From Alteraquisediminimonas sediminicola (GTDB taxonomy: Bacteria > Pseudomonadota > Alphaproteobacteria > Sphingomonadales > Sphingomonadaceae): a DNA stretch of 64,000 nucleotides. The notes beneath the pieces were generated by a model that saw only the letters and a program-made list of their open reading frames with translations, did no database searches and was not told where the DNA came from. Shown piece by piece: positions 36,142 to 44,517 of this stretch. Position numbers and translations under genes: made by a program. The stretch lies in the NCBI RefSeq assembly GCF_019740335.1, contig NZ_JAHXZS010000003.1:62001-126000 (forward strand), read 5' to 3'. Within the stretch, counting starts at the first letter, position 1; each line of letters starts with the position of its first letter.

Positions 36142-38415
36142 TTAAAAGGCGTATCGTACCGAAGCACCGAATGTCCGCGGCGCGCCCGGCACCAGATAAT
36201 CGAAGCCGAACGACTGACGAAGATCGAGGCCATAGACATAGGATTTACGCTTCAGCAGATTGTTCACCCACAGACGCGCCGTGTATGGGCCGCCCGTCCA
36301 TGAAAGCTGGGCATTGACCTTGGCATTCTTACCTTCGTGCAGACGCTCGTTACCACCCACATCATTATACGGCGTAAAGTAGATCTTGCTGGTATAAATG
36401 ACTGTTGGCGCGAAATTGATGACGCCGACGCCGAGATTGGCAACATCCCAATCAAACCCAGCATTGACCGTCAGCTTTGGTGCGAACGGCTGGGCATTGC
36501 CCTTGAGATTCTGCAGCCCGTAAAAGCCTGCCGTCAAATCCAATTTGCGATATTCGGCCTCCAGCACACTGACCTGTAGCTTGGCCCGAAACTTGTCTGT
36601 CAGCCGTGCCAAAGATTCAACTTCTACACCGCGAATACGCGATTTGGGCGCATTGCGAAGATGCGTATCTACCCCAACAATTTCGGACAGCTGCTGGTTT
36701 TGATAGTCCATCCAGAACGCAGCTGCCGAGAGATCCAGTGCACCGTCCAGAAAACGACCCTTGGCCCCCAATTCATATGCATCGACCTTTTCAGGCTTGG
36801 CCGTTTCAACAGTAGGCGTGGTCACGCATCCACCGCAGAAAGCGCCCGCACGATAGCCGCGGCTATAGCTGGCATAGACCATTGCACCGCTGTCGAACGT
36901 GTAGTTAATCGCCGCACGACCGGTAAGGCGGTTCGTTTTCTGCTTGAGCGGCGCCTCGGTGACAATGGCCCCATTCGCATATGAACCATGCAGGAAATAA
37001 GAGGTCGATGGATCGTCAAACATGGTGAGATCACGTTCACCCGTATAACCGGCCCCTGACGCCCATTGTGCATAGAAGTCCTTGTAGCGCGACCGATCCA
37101 TCGTATAGCGCAGACCTGCGGTTACCCCCAGATGGTCGCCCAGCTTCTGATCGATCTGCGCAAATGCCGCCGTGGATTTACGCACCTGATTATACTGATA
37201 ATCAAGCATCAAATAGCCGTCGAAAAGCCATGCATTGCTATGGTTATGATCCTTGTCATAGCCATAATAGAGACCACCTTGAATATTGGTGTCCCCGCGC
37301 GAATATGACAGGCGCAATTCCTGGTTGAACATGTTGAACGTGTTCACATAACCAGTATCGATCAGCTGATTGAAATTCCCCGGGCGCGTGCCCGAGCCTT
37401 CCTGATACAGACCTTGTTTCACATGGTCATAAGAGGTCATGGAGGTCAGCGTCAGCGCATCGTCCAGCTCATAGGCGACGGTCAATTGCGACCCATAAGC
37501 ATCGGTCGGGTTATAACCGATGCGGGGATGTTCGACTTGCCAGAACCCCAAGCCCCGCTCTGCACGAGAATAGCCTTGCACGAGATTCTTGTCATTGGGT
37601 CCCATACCGAGGCCAATCACCGCAGCCTGCGTCGGATTGGCGTGGCTGGCCGTCACCTTCAACGTGATGTCCAGCTTGTCATTGGGGGCCAGACGAAGAA
37701 TGGCGCGACCGGCAAGCGTATCGATCGAGTTCGCATCTTCTTCGCTCGGATACAGATTCTTCACATAGCCATCGGCCTTCGCGTAATTCACGGCGACACG
37801 AAGACCCGAAATGCCTTCGCTCAACGTGGTTTCGAACGCCGCCTGCGCACTGAAGGAATTGAAATTGCCATAGCCAAGCTGGCCATAGCCCTTTGTACCT
37901 GAGAGCGAGGGCTTGACCGAAATAAAGTTGATCGCACCGCCGGTCGTGTTGCGACCATAAAGCGTCCCCTGCGGACCACGCAGAATTTCCACGCGTTCAA
38001 GATCGAAGATTTGCATGCCATGCCCGGCGCGGGCTGCGATATAAGCATCGTCGGTATAGATCCCCACTGGCGAGGCTTGGTTGGCTGTATATTCATTGCC
38101 AACGCCGATGCCGCGGATCGTGAAGTTCGGCTGCGTATCGCCAAATGGGCTATTCACCTGCAATGAGGGCGCTGCGCCGCTCAGATTACTGGTCTGGGTA
38201 ATTCCCTGCTGGGTCAGCGCCTCATTGGTCAGCGCAGTAATCGCCACCGGGACCTTCATAATCGATTCAGAACGACGCTGCGCCGTGACGATAATATCGC
38301 CGGCATTATCATTAGATGCATTTTCCGACACTTCAGCCATGGCAGGCACTGCAACAGCAGCGGCAACAATGGAGAATATCCCAGAGTACATATATTTTTT
38401 CATTTTATTATTCAT
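36142..38415 (-). CDS. TonB-dependent outer-membrane receptor of the catabolic island
   Basis: Outer-membrane transporter of 757 residues, probably importing the island's growth substrate. A signal peptide ends near residue 28 (VPAMA), a TonB box GDIIVTAQRRSES follows, the plug has FTIRGIGVGNEY and VEILRGPQGTLYGRNTTGGAINF, and the barrel ends RTFGASVRYAF. ATG 38415 has GGAGG ten bases upstream; ATG 38403 is less likely. The long AT-rich leader (38416-38592) carries the 12-base motif shared with both acyl-CoA dehydrogenase promoters. Receptors of this type in sphingomonads often serve hydrophobic or aromatic compounds. Confidence 0.93.
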   Translation of the reverse strand: MNNKMKKYMYSGIFSIVAAAVAVPAMAEVSENASNDNAGDIIVTAQRRSESIMKVPVAITALTNEALTQQGITQTSNLSGAAPSLQVNSPFGDTQPNFTIRGIGVGNEYTANQASPVGIYTDDAYIAARAGHGMQIFDLERVEILRGPQGTLYGRNTTGGAINFISVKPSLSGTKGYGQLGYGNFNSFSAQAAFETTLSEGISGLRVAVNYAKADGYVKNLYPSEEDANSIDTLAGRAILRLAPNDKLDITLKVTASHANPTQAAVIGLGMGPNDKNLVQGYSRAERGLGFWQVEHPRIGYNPTDAYGSQLTVAYELDDALTLTSMTSYDHVKQGLYQEGSGTRPGNFNQLIDTGYVNTFNMFNQELRLSYSRGDTNIQGGLYYGYDKDHNHSNAWLFDGYLMLDYQYNQVRKSTAAFAQIDQKLGDHLGVTAGLRYTMDRSRYKDFYAQWASGAGYTGERDLTMFDDPSTSYFLHGSYANGAIVTEAPLKQKTNRLTGRAAINYTFDSGAMVYASYSRGYRAGAFCGGCVTTPTVETAKPEKVDAYELGAKGRFLDGALDLSAAAFWMDYQNQQLSEIVGVDTHLRNAPKSRIRGVEVESLARLTDKFRAKLQVSVLEAEYRKLDLTAGFYGLQNLKGNAQPFAPKLTVNAGFDWDVANLGVGVINFAPTVIYTSKIYFTPYNDVGGNERLHEGKNAKVNAQLSWTGGPYTARLWVNNLLKRKSYVYGLDLRQSFGFDYLVPGAPRTFGASVRYAF

Positions 38416-38449
38416 CTTATATATCCTCCCACTATATTAATTAGTAGAA

Positions 38450-38461
38450 ATGCACTTTTAT
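38450..38461 (-). promoter_or_regulatory. Shared 12-base motif, copy 2, inside an inverted repeat
   Basis: On the minus strand ATAAAAGTGCAT, 35 bases upstream of the TonB receptor start. It overlaps an interrupted palindrome GCACTT-TTATGT-AAGTGC (38452-38469). The surrounding 38416-38592 gap is very AT-rich compared with the rest of the window and holds no gene. Confidence 0.4.
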
Positions 38462-38592
38462 GTAAGTGCTTTATTTTATTTTTATTGTGAATTTTATTTC
38501 ATCTATATGTATAATTCCAAATTTTGAATTTATAAATATTTCTTTGGCCCATATATATAATCCCCACCTATAAATGCTGTCCCCAAAAGGTT

Positions 38593-39699
38593 TTACGGTT
38601 CCATCACCAGCACCGGCTTGATGCAGTGCCCTTGATGCTGCGCTTTGATGGCGTCGTTGATCTTCTCGAATGGATAGGTCGTAATCAGCTTATCAAAGGG
38701 AAAACGCCCTTCGCGATAGAGCTGTAGGAGTTCGGGAATAAACACATCGGGCTTGCTATCCCCTTCAATGATGCCGATGACGCGATGACCGGACGTGAGA
38801 AAGCTGCCAATCGTCAGCGAGAGTTGCGCATCTGGTTGTGCAGGCACGCCGACCAGCCCCAAGGCGCCACGGCTCCGCAGATAAGTGATCGCGGTGGCAA
38901 GTATGTCCGCGCGACCGGTCGTATCGACGACAAAATCCACCCCGATGGGCAATATGGCGCGCACCGCTGCAGCAACGTCTGCGCCAATCGGATCAATGAC
39001 ATGGGTTGCCCCCATTTCCAGCGCCAAGGCCCGACGCGATTCCATTGGCTCGACCACGATAATGCAGGCGCAGTCACGCACCTTTGCCGCCAATGTCGCG
39101 CTTAACCCGACCGTGCCGCCGCCGATGATGACAATCGAAGAACCTGCATTGCAATCCAGCGAACGCATCACCGCGCCCGCGCCGGTCTGGATGCCGCACC
39201 CAAGCGGCGCCGCCACCGACAATGGGATATCGTCCGGCACCTTCACCAGATTGGTTTCATAGGTGAGCGCATAGGTTGCGAAAGACGATTGCCCAAAAAA
39301 ATTGCTGCCGACCGGCGCATGATCGCGGCTGATCGCACTGGTGCCATCCAGCCGCCTGCCAGCGTAGTTCAGATAGGGCATCGTATCGCAATAGGCCGGA
39401 TTACCGGACGTGCATTGCCCACACACGCCACAGGAGCGAAAGGTCAGGACAACGCGATCACCCGGCTGGACGGCCTTTACCGCGCTGCCCACCCGCACAA
39501 CAATGCCAGCACCCTCATGCCCTAGCACCGCCGGAAAAACACTGCCGACGCCATGGTCCCGGCACAGCACGTCCGTGTGGCAAACGCCTGCCGCCTCGAT
39601 CCGTACAAGGACCTCTTCGGGACGCGGCTCATCCAGTTCGAGACGCTCAAGGGAGAAATCGGCGCCTGCGCCTTCAACCACTGCTGCGGTGATTTCCAT
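38593..39699 (-). CDS. Zinc-dependent alcohol dehydrogenase (aryl/allyl alcohol dehydrogenase type)
   Basis: Medium-chain NAD(P)-dependent dehydrogenase of 368 residues. Catalytic zinc ligands are Cys40 (AAGVCHTD), His61 (LGHEGAG) and Cys168 (APLGCGIQTG); structural zinc ligands are Cys90, 93, 96 and 104; the dinucleotide loop is GGGTVG (193-198). The sequence resembles benzyl-, geraniol- and perillyl-alcohol dehydrogenases. It ends the long operon directly downstream of the Ldi-like gene, an arrangement that would suit oxidation of an allylic alcohol such as geraniol. The substrate is inferred from context. Confidence 0.9.
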   Translation of the reverse strand: MEITAAVVEGAGADFSLERLELDEPRPEEVLVRIEAAGVCHTDVLCRDHGVGSVFPAVLGHEGAGIVVRVGSAVKAVQPGDRVVLTFRSCGVCGQCTSGNPAYCDTMPYLNYAGRRLDGTSAISRDHAPVGSNFFGQSSFATYALTYETNLVKVPDDIPLSVAAPLGCGIQTGAGAVMRSLDCNAGSSIVIIGGGTVGLSATLAAKVRDCACIIVVEPMESRRALALEMGATHVIDPIGADVAAAVRAILPIGVDFVVDTTGRADILATAITYLRSRGALGLVGVPAQPDAQLSLTIGSFLTSGHRVIGIIEGDSKPDVFIPELLQLYREGRFPFDKLITTYPFEKINDAIKAQHQGHCIKPVLVMEP

Positions 39700-39734
39700 G
39701 TGATCTCCTGTCCAATATGGCTTGTTTTCAGGGC

Positions 39735-41657
39735 TCAGGCTTCGGGCTGGATCAGCACTTCGGTGCGACCTGAAAGATTGACGGTGAAAGTGGCAGTGCC
39801 ATCGGCCTCGGCAGTGATCTGCTGTTCACCACCACCCTTGACCTGATAGCGACGCCCCGGCTTCAACCGCTCGACCTTCAGTTCCTGCCGCAATTGGGAT
39901 GTGCCAGGATACAGGACCAGCCGCAGATCATCGCCCCTGCTCGTGGCCGCAGCGACAAGTACCTCCGGATAGGATGCACCTGTCAACAACGGGCCGGTAA
40001 AGGCCGTGGCCGGTGGTCCGTTGGTGATCGCATTATGATAATCGCCACGCCGCCAGAAACGGGCATAGGCGGCCGATGCATTGGCCTGATTCGACCCTTT
40101 GGCAAAACGGTACACGCCGCCCTGCTCTTCAAGCGCCCCATATTCGTCGAGCGTATCCTGCACGACCCGGGCAAACTCTTCATCGCCAAATTCATGTGCG
40201 GTCTGAATGATGCCGGCATAGCTGCCCACATGGCCGCGACGATAATTGCCGGTATCGATGCCAGCCCCCGGTAACGGCAGGCGGGACTCTTTTTTCAAAC
40301 CGTCTGTCAGCAGCGATCCGACCTCTGCCCGGGCGATGGCCCACATGCGTTCGGCACGATCAGCGGCAAAGCTGTTGGTCATCGTGGCAAAGGCGATTTC
40401 CCCGGTGGGGAAAGGCACTTCCATACCGGTCAAATCTGACCGCAAGCCGATCACCGAACCCTTTTGATCGGTAAACTCCGCATCGAGCTTACGCAGCCAT
40501 GACGGCAAGGTCGGCTGGACATAATCTGTGCCATGCAGACGATCATGAATGACGAGCGAGGTCATGCCATAGAAGTTGCAGATCGGATAAATCCAATTCG
40601 GTTCGCACGCATAAAGACCAAAGGGGGAGGATTGGAAATTATCGTGCACCGACTTGGCCAGCGTATGGACGCTGTGCTGATAGGTCGTCGATCGATTCAG
40701 CCTGAACGGCAGACCGCCCTCCGACGCATAACGCCTGTCGCCAGTGTTCGACATATAGAGGTTCGCCTGCAAGCCCAGCCAACCGGTCAGCATGACATTA
40801 TCACGGCCTGCCGGGTCAAAATTCGTGAAGTTGAAATGTCCCCATGCCGTTTCGTAGATCCAGTAATCCCAGACCTTCTTCTGCAGATATTTATCCACAA
40901 GATTACGCTGCGCCTGCGATACATAGCCGTGGAAATTCGGCGTCAGATTACACTGGGACAAAGCAAGGCCATAGCCGAGCAGATTAATCTGATAGCGCAA
41001 GGCTGATGTCTGGAACTGGTCGATCTTGTCGAACCCATTGAACTCTTCCACCGGCTGCAAGGCACGATCCAGCATGTAACGGACACCGCCCAGATCGGCT
41101 AAGCTCAGCTCACGCTCGCTTTGCGGCAGACGCGGAGCGGCATCGGCCCGCACTTTTTCGATCATCGAAGGCAAATATTGCTGACGCACCGCAAATAAGG
41201 CGAGATCCGCCGACGACCGCTTCGCATTACGCCGCCGGATCAAATAGGCGCTGATCAATACCAATGCGACGGCACTGGCAGGGCCATAGGCCGTGATCGC
41301 ATCGCCTGTCAGCGCCCCGGCAAGTATCGCCGTGCCCAGCCAGAGGAAGGTCGGCGCGATAATCATGCCGGAACCGAACCATGCAATCAGGCACACCCCG
41401 AACAACAGCAAGGTAAGGGGAAAGAGCAGCAACGCCCACCCCCCGGCAGAAATGAACCCAGCGCCCGGGAACAGCAAACCGAACCCGGCCGCTTGCCAAG
41501 CCGCCGATGCGCCGATGAGATAAGGCACGCATCCCAGCACACAGAAACACAAATAGCCAATCAACGTGCGGCGTTTACGCGCGCTAGTCACAGGCCCAAG
41601 GCAGGGCGGACACTCAAACCCGGGGACCGTCGTCGGCTCGGTGTTAACGGTTGACAT
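39735..41657 (-). CDS. Membrane-anchored linalool dehydratase/isomerase-like protein
   Basis: A 640-residue protein related to linalool dehydratase/isomerase (Ldi), which interconverts linalool, geraniol and myrcene. About residues 32-140 form four or five membrane helices absent from the soluble Castellaniella enzyme. The catalytic domain follows (about 190-560): KVWDYW, a NVMLTGWLGLQANLYM stretch, then ACEPNWIYPICNFYG with Cys351 and Cys360 at the same nine-residue spacing as the two active-site cysteines of Ldi, and the shared DRLHGTDY. The Ldi His129 position reads Trp293. An extra beta-rich tail spans about 575-640. ATG 41657 has GGAG at 8 bases; 41663 is the alternative. Comparison is from memory of the Ldi sequence. 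Confidence 0.75.
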   Translation of the reverse strand: MSTVNTEPTTVPGFECPPCLGPVTSARKRRTLIGYLCFCVLGCVPYLIGASAAWQAAGFGLLFPGAGFISAGGWALLLFPLTLLLFGVCLIAWFGSGMIIAPTFLWLGTAILAGALTGDAITAYGPASAVALVLISAYLIRRRNAKRSSADLALFAVRQQYLPSMIEKVRADAAPRLPQSERELSLADLGGVRYMLDRALQPVEEFNGFDKIDQFQTSALRYQINLLGYGLALSQCNLTPNFHGYVSQAQRNLVDKYLQKKVWDYWIYETAWGHFNFTNFDPAGRDNVMLTGWLGLQANLYMSNTGDRRYASEGGLPFRLNRSTTYQHSVHTLAKSVHDNFQSSPFGLYACEPNWIYPICNFYGMTSLVIHDRLHGTDYVQPTLPSWLRKLDAEFTDQKGSVIGLRSDLTGMEVPFPTGEIAFATMTNSFAADRAERMWAIARAEVGSLLTDGLKKESRLPLPGAGIDTGNYRRGHVGSYAGIIQTAHEFGDEEFARVVQDTLDEYGALEEQGGVYRFAKGSNQANASAAYARFWRRGDYHNAITNGPPATAFTGPLLTGASYPEVLVAAATSRGDDLRLVLYPGTSQLRQELKVERLKPGRRYQVKGGGEQQITAEADGTATFTVNLSGRTEVLIQPEA

Positions 41658-41719
41658 CAGCATTTCTCCGAGATCGGATTTTTAAAAGAAAAAGGGGGGG
41701 GGCAAATGAGAGGACAGCC

Positions 41720-42043
41720 TCAACCCCCGCTCAGTTGAGCGCCGCAAATGGTGATAGGAAATGGCAGTCCAGAGGCCTTGGCAGCGGGGGCACCGCTCAT
41801 CGCCGCATAGGCCGCCAATGGACCGGCAAGGACGAACCCGCCGCCTGCGGCCATCGCCCATTTACGACGATACCAGCGCGGGGTCGGCACCGCGTTCTTC
41901 GACACTTGCCCGGGATACCAAGCGACCGCAGACGAGGCTACAGCCGCTTCTTCCGGTGTCGCACCGAAAAAGAAGACGCGGACCTTGTGGGCCAGAAAAA
42001 ATATCTGGGCGACCAAAAATACCGCGAAGGCACAACAGGCCAT
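41720..42043 (-). CDS. Small two-helix membrane protein upstream of the Ldi-like gene
   Basis: A 107-residue protein I do not recognise. Hydrophobic helices are at about 4-20 (AFAVFLVAQIFFLAHKV) and 66-83 (AAGGGFVLAGPLAAYAAM), separated by a short polar loop with PTPRWYRRKW. ATG 42043 follows GGAGTGGAGAGAG. It stops 62 bases before the Ldi-like start on the same strand, so it is likely co-expressed. It could be a subunit or anchor for the Ldi-like protein. The opposite strand is also open but is arginine-rich and not protein-like. Confidence 0.6.
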   Translation of the reverse strand: MACCAFAVFLVAQIFFLAHKVRVFFFGATPEEAAVASSAVAWYPGQVSKNAVPTPRWYRRKWAMAAGGGFVLAGPLAAYAAMSGAPAAKASGLPFPITICGAQLSGG

Positions 42044-42184
42044 CTCTCTCCACTCCTAACCCTGCGGACGTTGTTCGCCGCTTATGAGGTTCAGCTTCAC
42101 TGATCTGACAGAGTTGGTCCAATCGATTTCAGGGGTGGATTTATTCAGTCCCGATATATGTAGCGCCGTGCAGATCCCGCCAAA

Positions 42185-43678
42185 TCAGAGGCGGAAGATC
42201 TGCAAACCATCGACCAGCTTGATCTGGCCCGTAAGGCCAATGGGAGACGCATCAAGGGATTCAAGCCGCGCAATCGTCTCCACATCCGCTGACGGCACAT
42301 GGGCCAATGTGCGCCGACCGTCCGATATGGCCAGAATGACAATGCCAAAGGCAGGCGCGCCATCGCGGCCATGGACAACCGTAAAGGTTTCGATCCGCGC
42401 CTCGCCCGTGACATTTTCAACCAAAGGCGGGCATGGGCCGCGACGTGCATCGGCCACATGCGTCAAATTATAGTCTGCGCGCGGCAGAACATGGACCGGT
42501 CGCGCCGACAGCAACAGCGCATGATGCTTGGTCAGGAACTCGCCCTGCCCATAAAGCAGGCCGCGTTCTCCGCTGGCACGCAACATCCGCACCATAGCGC
42601 AGGCCGCATGGGTCATATAATTGTTCAACGGCGCACCGAAATAGGGCAGGCCGCCGGTCACCGTCATTGCCGCATCAGGGGCAAGGCCAAGCCGCCGCCG
42701 CGCCAATTTCGGGACGATCGGGAAACAGCTGTATAATTCCTGATAGGCAAAACCTTCAGGCCCGGCGACCCGCGCGATTTCTTCCAGCACGACATCCTGG
42801 GCATGGCTTGAACAAAATTGATCGCGTTGCAGAATATCGCGCGGTTCGATCGCCGCGACCCCATCCACGACATACACCAGCCGATCTTCAGGAATGCCGT
42901 GCTCCCTCGCCCATGCAAGGCTGGTGATCCCCACCGCCGCAGACTGATTGACGGAAGGATTGGCAACCATGCGCTTGGTATAGGGCCATGCGATAATCCG
43001 ATTGTCCGCCGTCGGTGTCGTGATCGTGTCGGGCGAGAGCGCCTCATGCCCCCATGAATAGGGATTACGCACCGCCACCTCGGAATAGCCGCTCCACAAC
43101 TCACCTGACTCGGCCAGCGCCTCTCGCGGCGATTGATGCCAAGCCACACAGGCTGCATTCTCATAGAACGGATAGAGGATCACCGGCTGCACAAGGCCGT
43201 ATTTGAGCGAAATCGGCAGGAAGATGTCCTCGGCAGATAAGCGGGGCCGGCGTTCTTCTTCCCGTGGCGGCCATGGCAAAGCAAAACCGCTACGTTCCGC
43301 CGCTGTCACGCTGTGCTGGCTTTCGCCACCGACAACAATCGCCACCTTGCTCTCACCGCGCATGATCCTGATGGCGGCCTCATGGATCAAACGGATCGGC
43401 GATTCCCCCCCTGCGGGCGCATAATAGACGCGCTTGGGCGCAATGCCGCGCTTATCCACCAGCGCCTGACCGGCATCGCGATAATGCCAGCTATATTGGC
43501 TCACGACATCGACTGAATCCGTCTGGGCCGCAAAAGCAACGCCGCAGTCATCTTCCGCTGCATCGATCGCAAGCGACATCAACGATACCGGGTCCATACT
43601 CTCCGCGAGCGATTTAGGCCGGAAAGTCTGTTCTCCTATCGCGAAGATGACGGGTATTTGTTCAGGAGGATATTGCAT
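42185..43678 (-). CDS. Thiolase-like protein (TLP1 type, with extra C-terminal domain)
   Basis: A 497-residue thiolase-superfamily protein. The N-terminal thiolase half has IVVGGESQHS and the C-terminal half TVTGGLPYFGAPLNNYMTHA in place of the usual NVNGG-GHP motif. The CEGGG motif of ordinary thiolases is not seen. The last 100 residues or so (LTHVADARRGPCPPLVENVTGEARIETFTVVHGRDG...) match the additional C-terminal domain of mycobacterial thiolase-like protein type 1. Its activity could be thiolytic, hydrolytic or retro-aldol. It lies between the enoyl-CoA hydratase and the small membrane protein in the long operon. Confidence 0.8.
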   Translation of the reverse strand: MQYPPEQIPVIFAIGEQTFRPKSLAESMDPVSLMSLAIDAAEDDCGVAFAAQTDSVDVVSQYSWHYRDAGQALVDKRGIAPKRVYYAPAGGESPIRLIHEAAIRIMRGESKVAIVVGGESQHSVTAAERSGFALPWPPREEERRPRLSAEDIFLPISLKYGLVQPVILYPFYENAACVAWHQSPREALAESGELWSGYSEVAVRNPYSWGHEALSPDTITTPTADNRIIAWPYTKRMVANPSVNQSAAVGITSLAWAREHGIPEDRLVYVVDGVAAIEPRDILQRDQFCSSHAQDVVLEEIARVAGPEGFAYQELYSCFPIVPKLARRRLGLAPDAAMTVTGGLPYFGAPLNNYMTHAACAMVRMLRASGERGLLYGQGEFLTKHHALLLSARPVHVLPRADYNLTHVADARRGPCPPLVENVTGEARIETFTVVHGRDGAPAFGIVILAISDGRRTLAHVPSADVETIARLESLDASPIGLTGQIKLVDGLQIFRL

Positions 43679-43731
43679 AAAGGCGGCCCACCGTTCTTGC
43701 TCAATTCATATAGCTCATAACCGAACTGGTA

Positions 43732-44517
43732 TTATCGTCCGGTCCAGCGCGGCGCCCTTTTCTCAACGAACGCCTGCACGCCTTCTTGAAAGTCATCACT
43801 CTGCGTCACCCTCGCAATCGCGACATCGCTCAATTGCTGCATTGCCGCTTCATCTTGCGCGACCGCCTGTCGGGCGATGGCAAGGCTTTCGCGCACAGCC
43901 AAGGGGGCGTTGTCATTGATGGCGGCGGCAAGCGATAGCGCCTCTGCCAATGCGCCGCCCTTATCCGCCAGTCGATTAATCATCCCATGATGATGGGCCT
44001 GCGCCGCAGAGATTGTCCCACCGGTCGCGATCAATTCCAGCGCGAGCTTAGACGGCAGGCAGCGCGGGAGGCGATAGACACCGCCCGCCGCCGCGATCAA
44101 CCCGCGCCGGACCTCAGGCAAGCCGAAGCTGGCCTCGCGCGATGCGACGATCAGATCGCAGGCCAGCGCAATTTCGCACCCGCCTGCCAAGGCAAAGCCC
44201 TCCACCGCCGCAATCCACAGCTTCGTGCGCGGCGCACTGGTGAATCCGGCAAAGCCGCCATCACGCGTTGCCAACCGCGCCCCCTCGCCCGAGGCAAGCG
44301 CCTTCAAATCGGCGCCAGCGCAAAAGGCATTGCCGCCAGCGCCGGTGATGATCGCCACCCAGATATCCGGGTCCGCCTCGATCCGTTTCAGGGCGGCATC
44401 GATACCGGTTGCCACATCGCCATTGACGGCATTGCGCGCATCGGGACGATTGATCGTCACCAATGCGGTATGCGGCTGCACAAGCTCGAAGAGAATGGCA
44501 TCATGGACAATGCTCAT
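43732..44517 (-). CDS. Enoyl-CoA hydratase with intact catalytic glutamates
   Basis: A 261-residue crotonase. Both acid-base residues are present: LAGGCEIALAC and GLPEVRRGLIAAAGGVYRLPR, with oxyanion segment GNAFCAGADLKAL. This is the most canonical hydratase among the four separate crotonases of the island. ATG 44517 overlaps the stop of the acyl-CoA synthetase as ATGA, so the two are translationally coupled; an in-frame ATG at 44544 lies inside the synthetase gene. Confidence 0.9.
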   Translation of the reverse strand: MSIVHDAILFELVQPHTALVTINRPDARNAVNGDVATGIDAALKRIEADPDIWVAIITGAGGNAFCAGADLKALASGEGARLATRDGGFAGFTSAPRTKLWIAAVEGFALAGGCEIALACDLIVASREASFGLPEVRRGLIAAAGGVYRLPRCLPSKLALELIATGGTISAAQAHHHGMINRLADKGGALAEALSLAAAINDNAPLAVRESLAIARQAVAQDEAAMQQLSDVAIARVTQSDDFQEGVQAFVEKRAPRWTGR

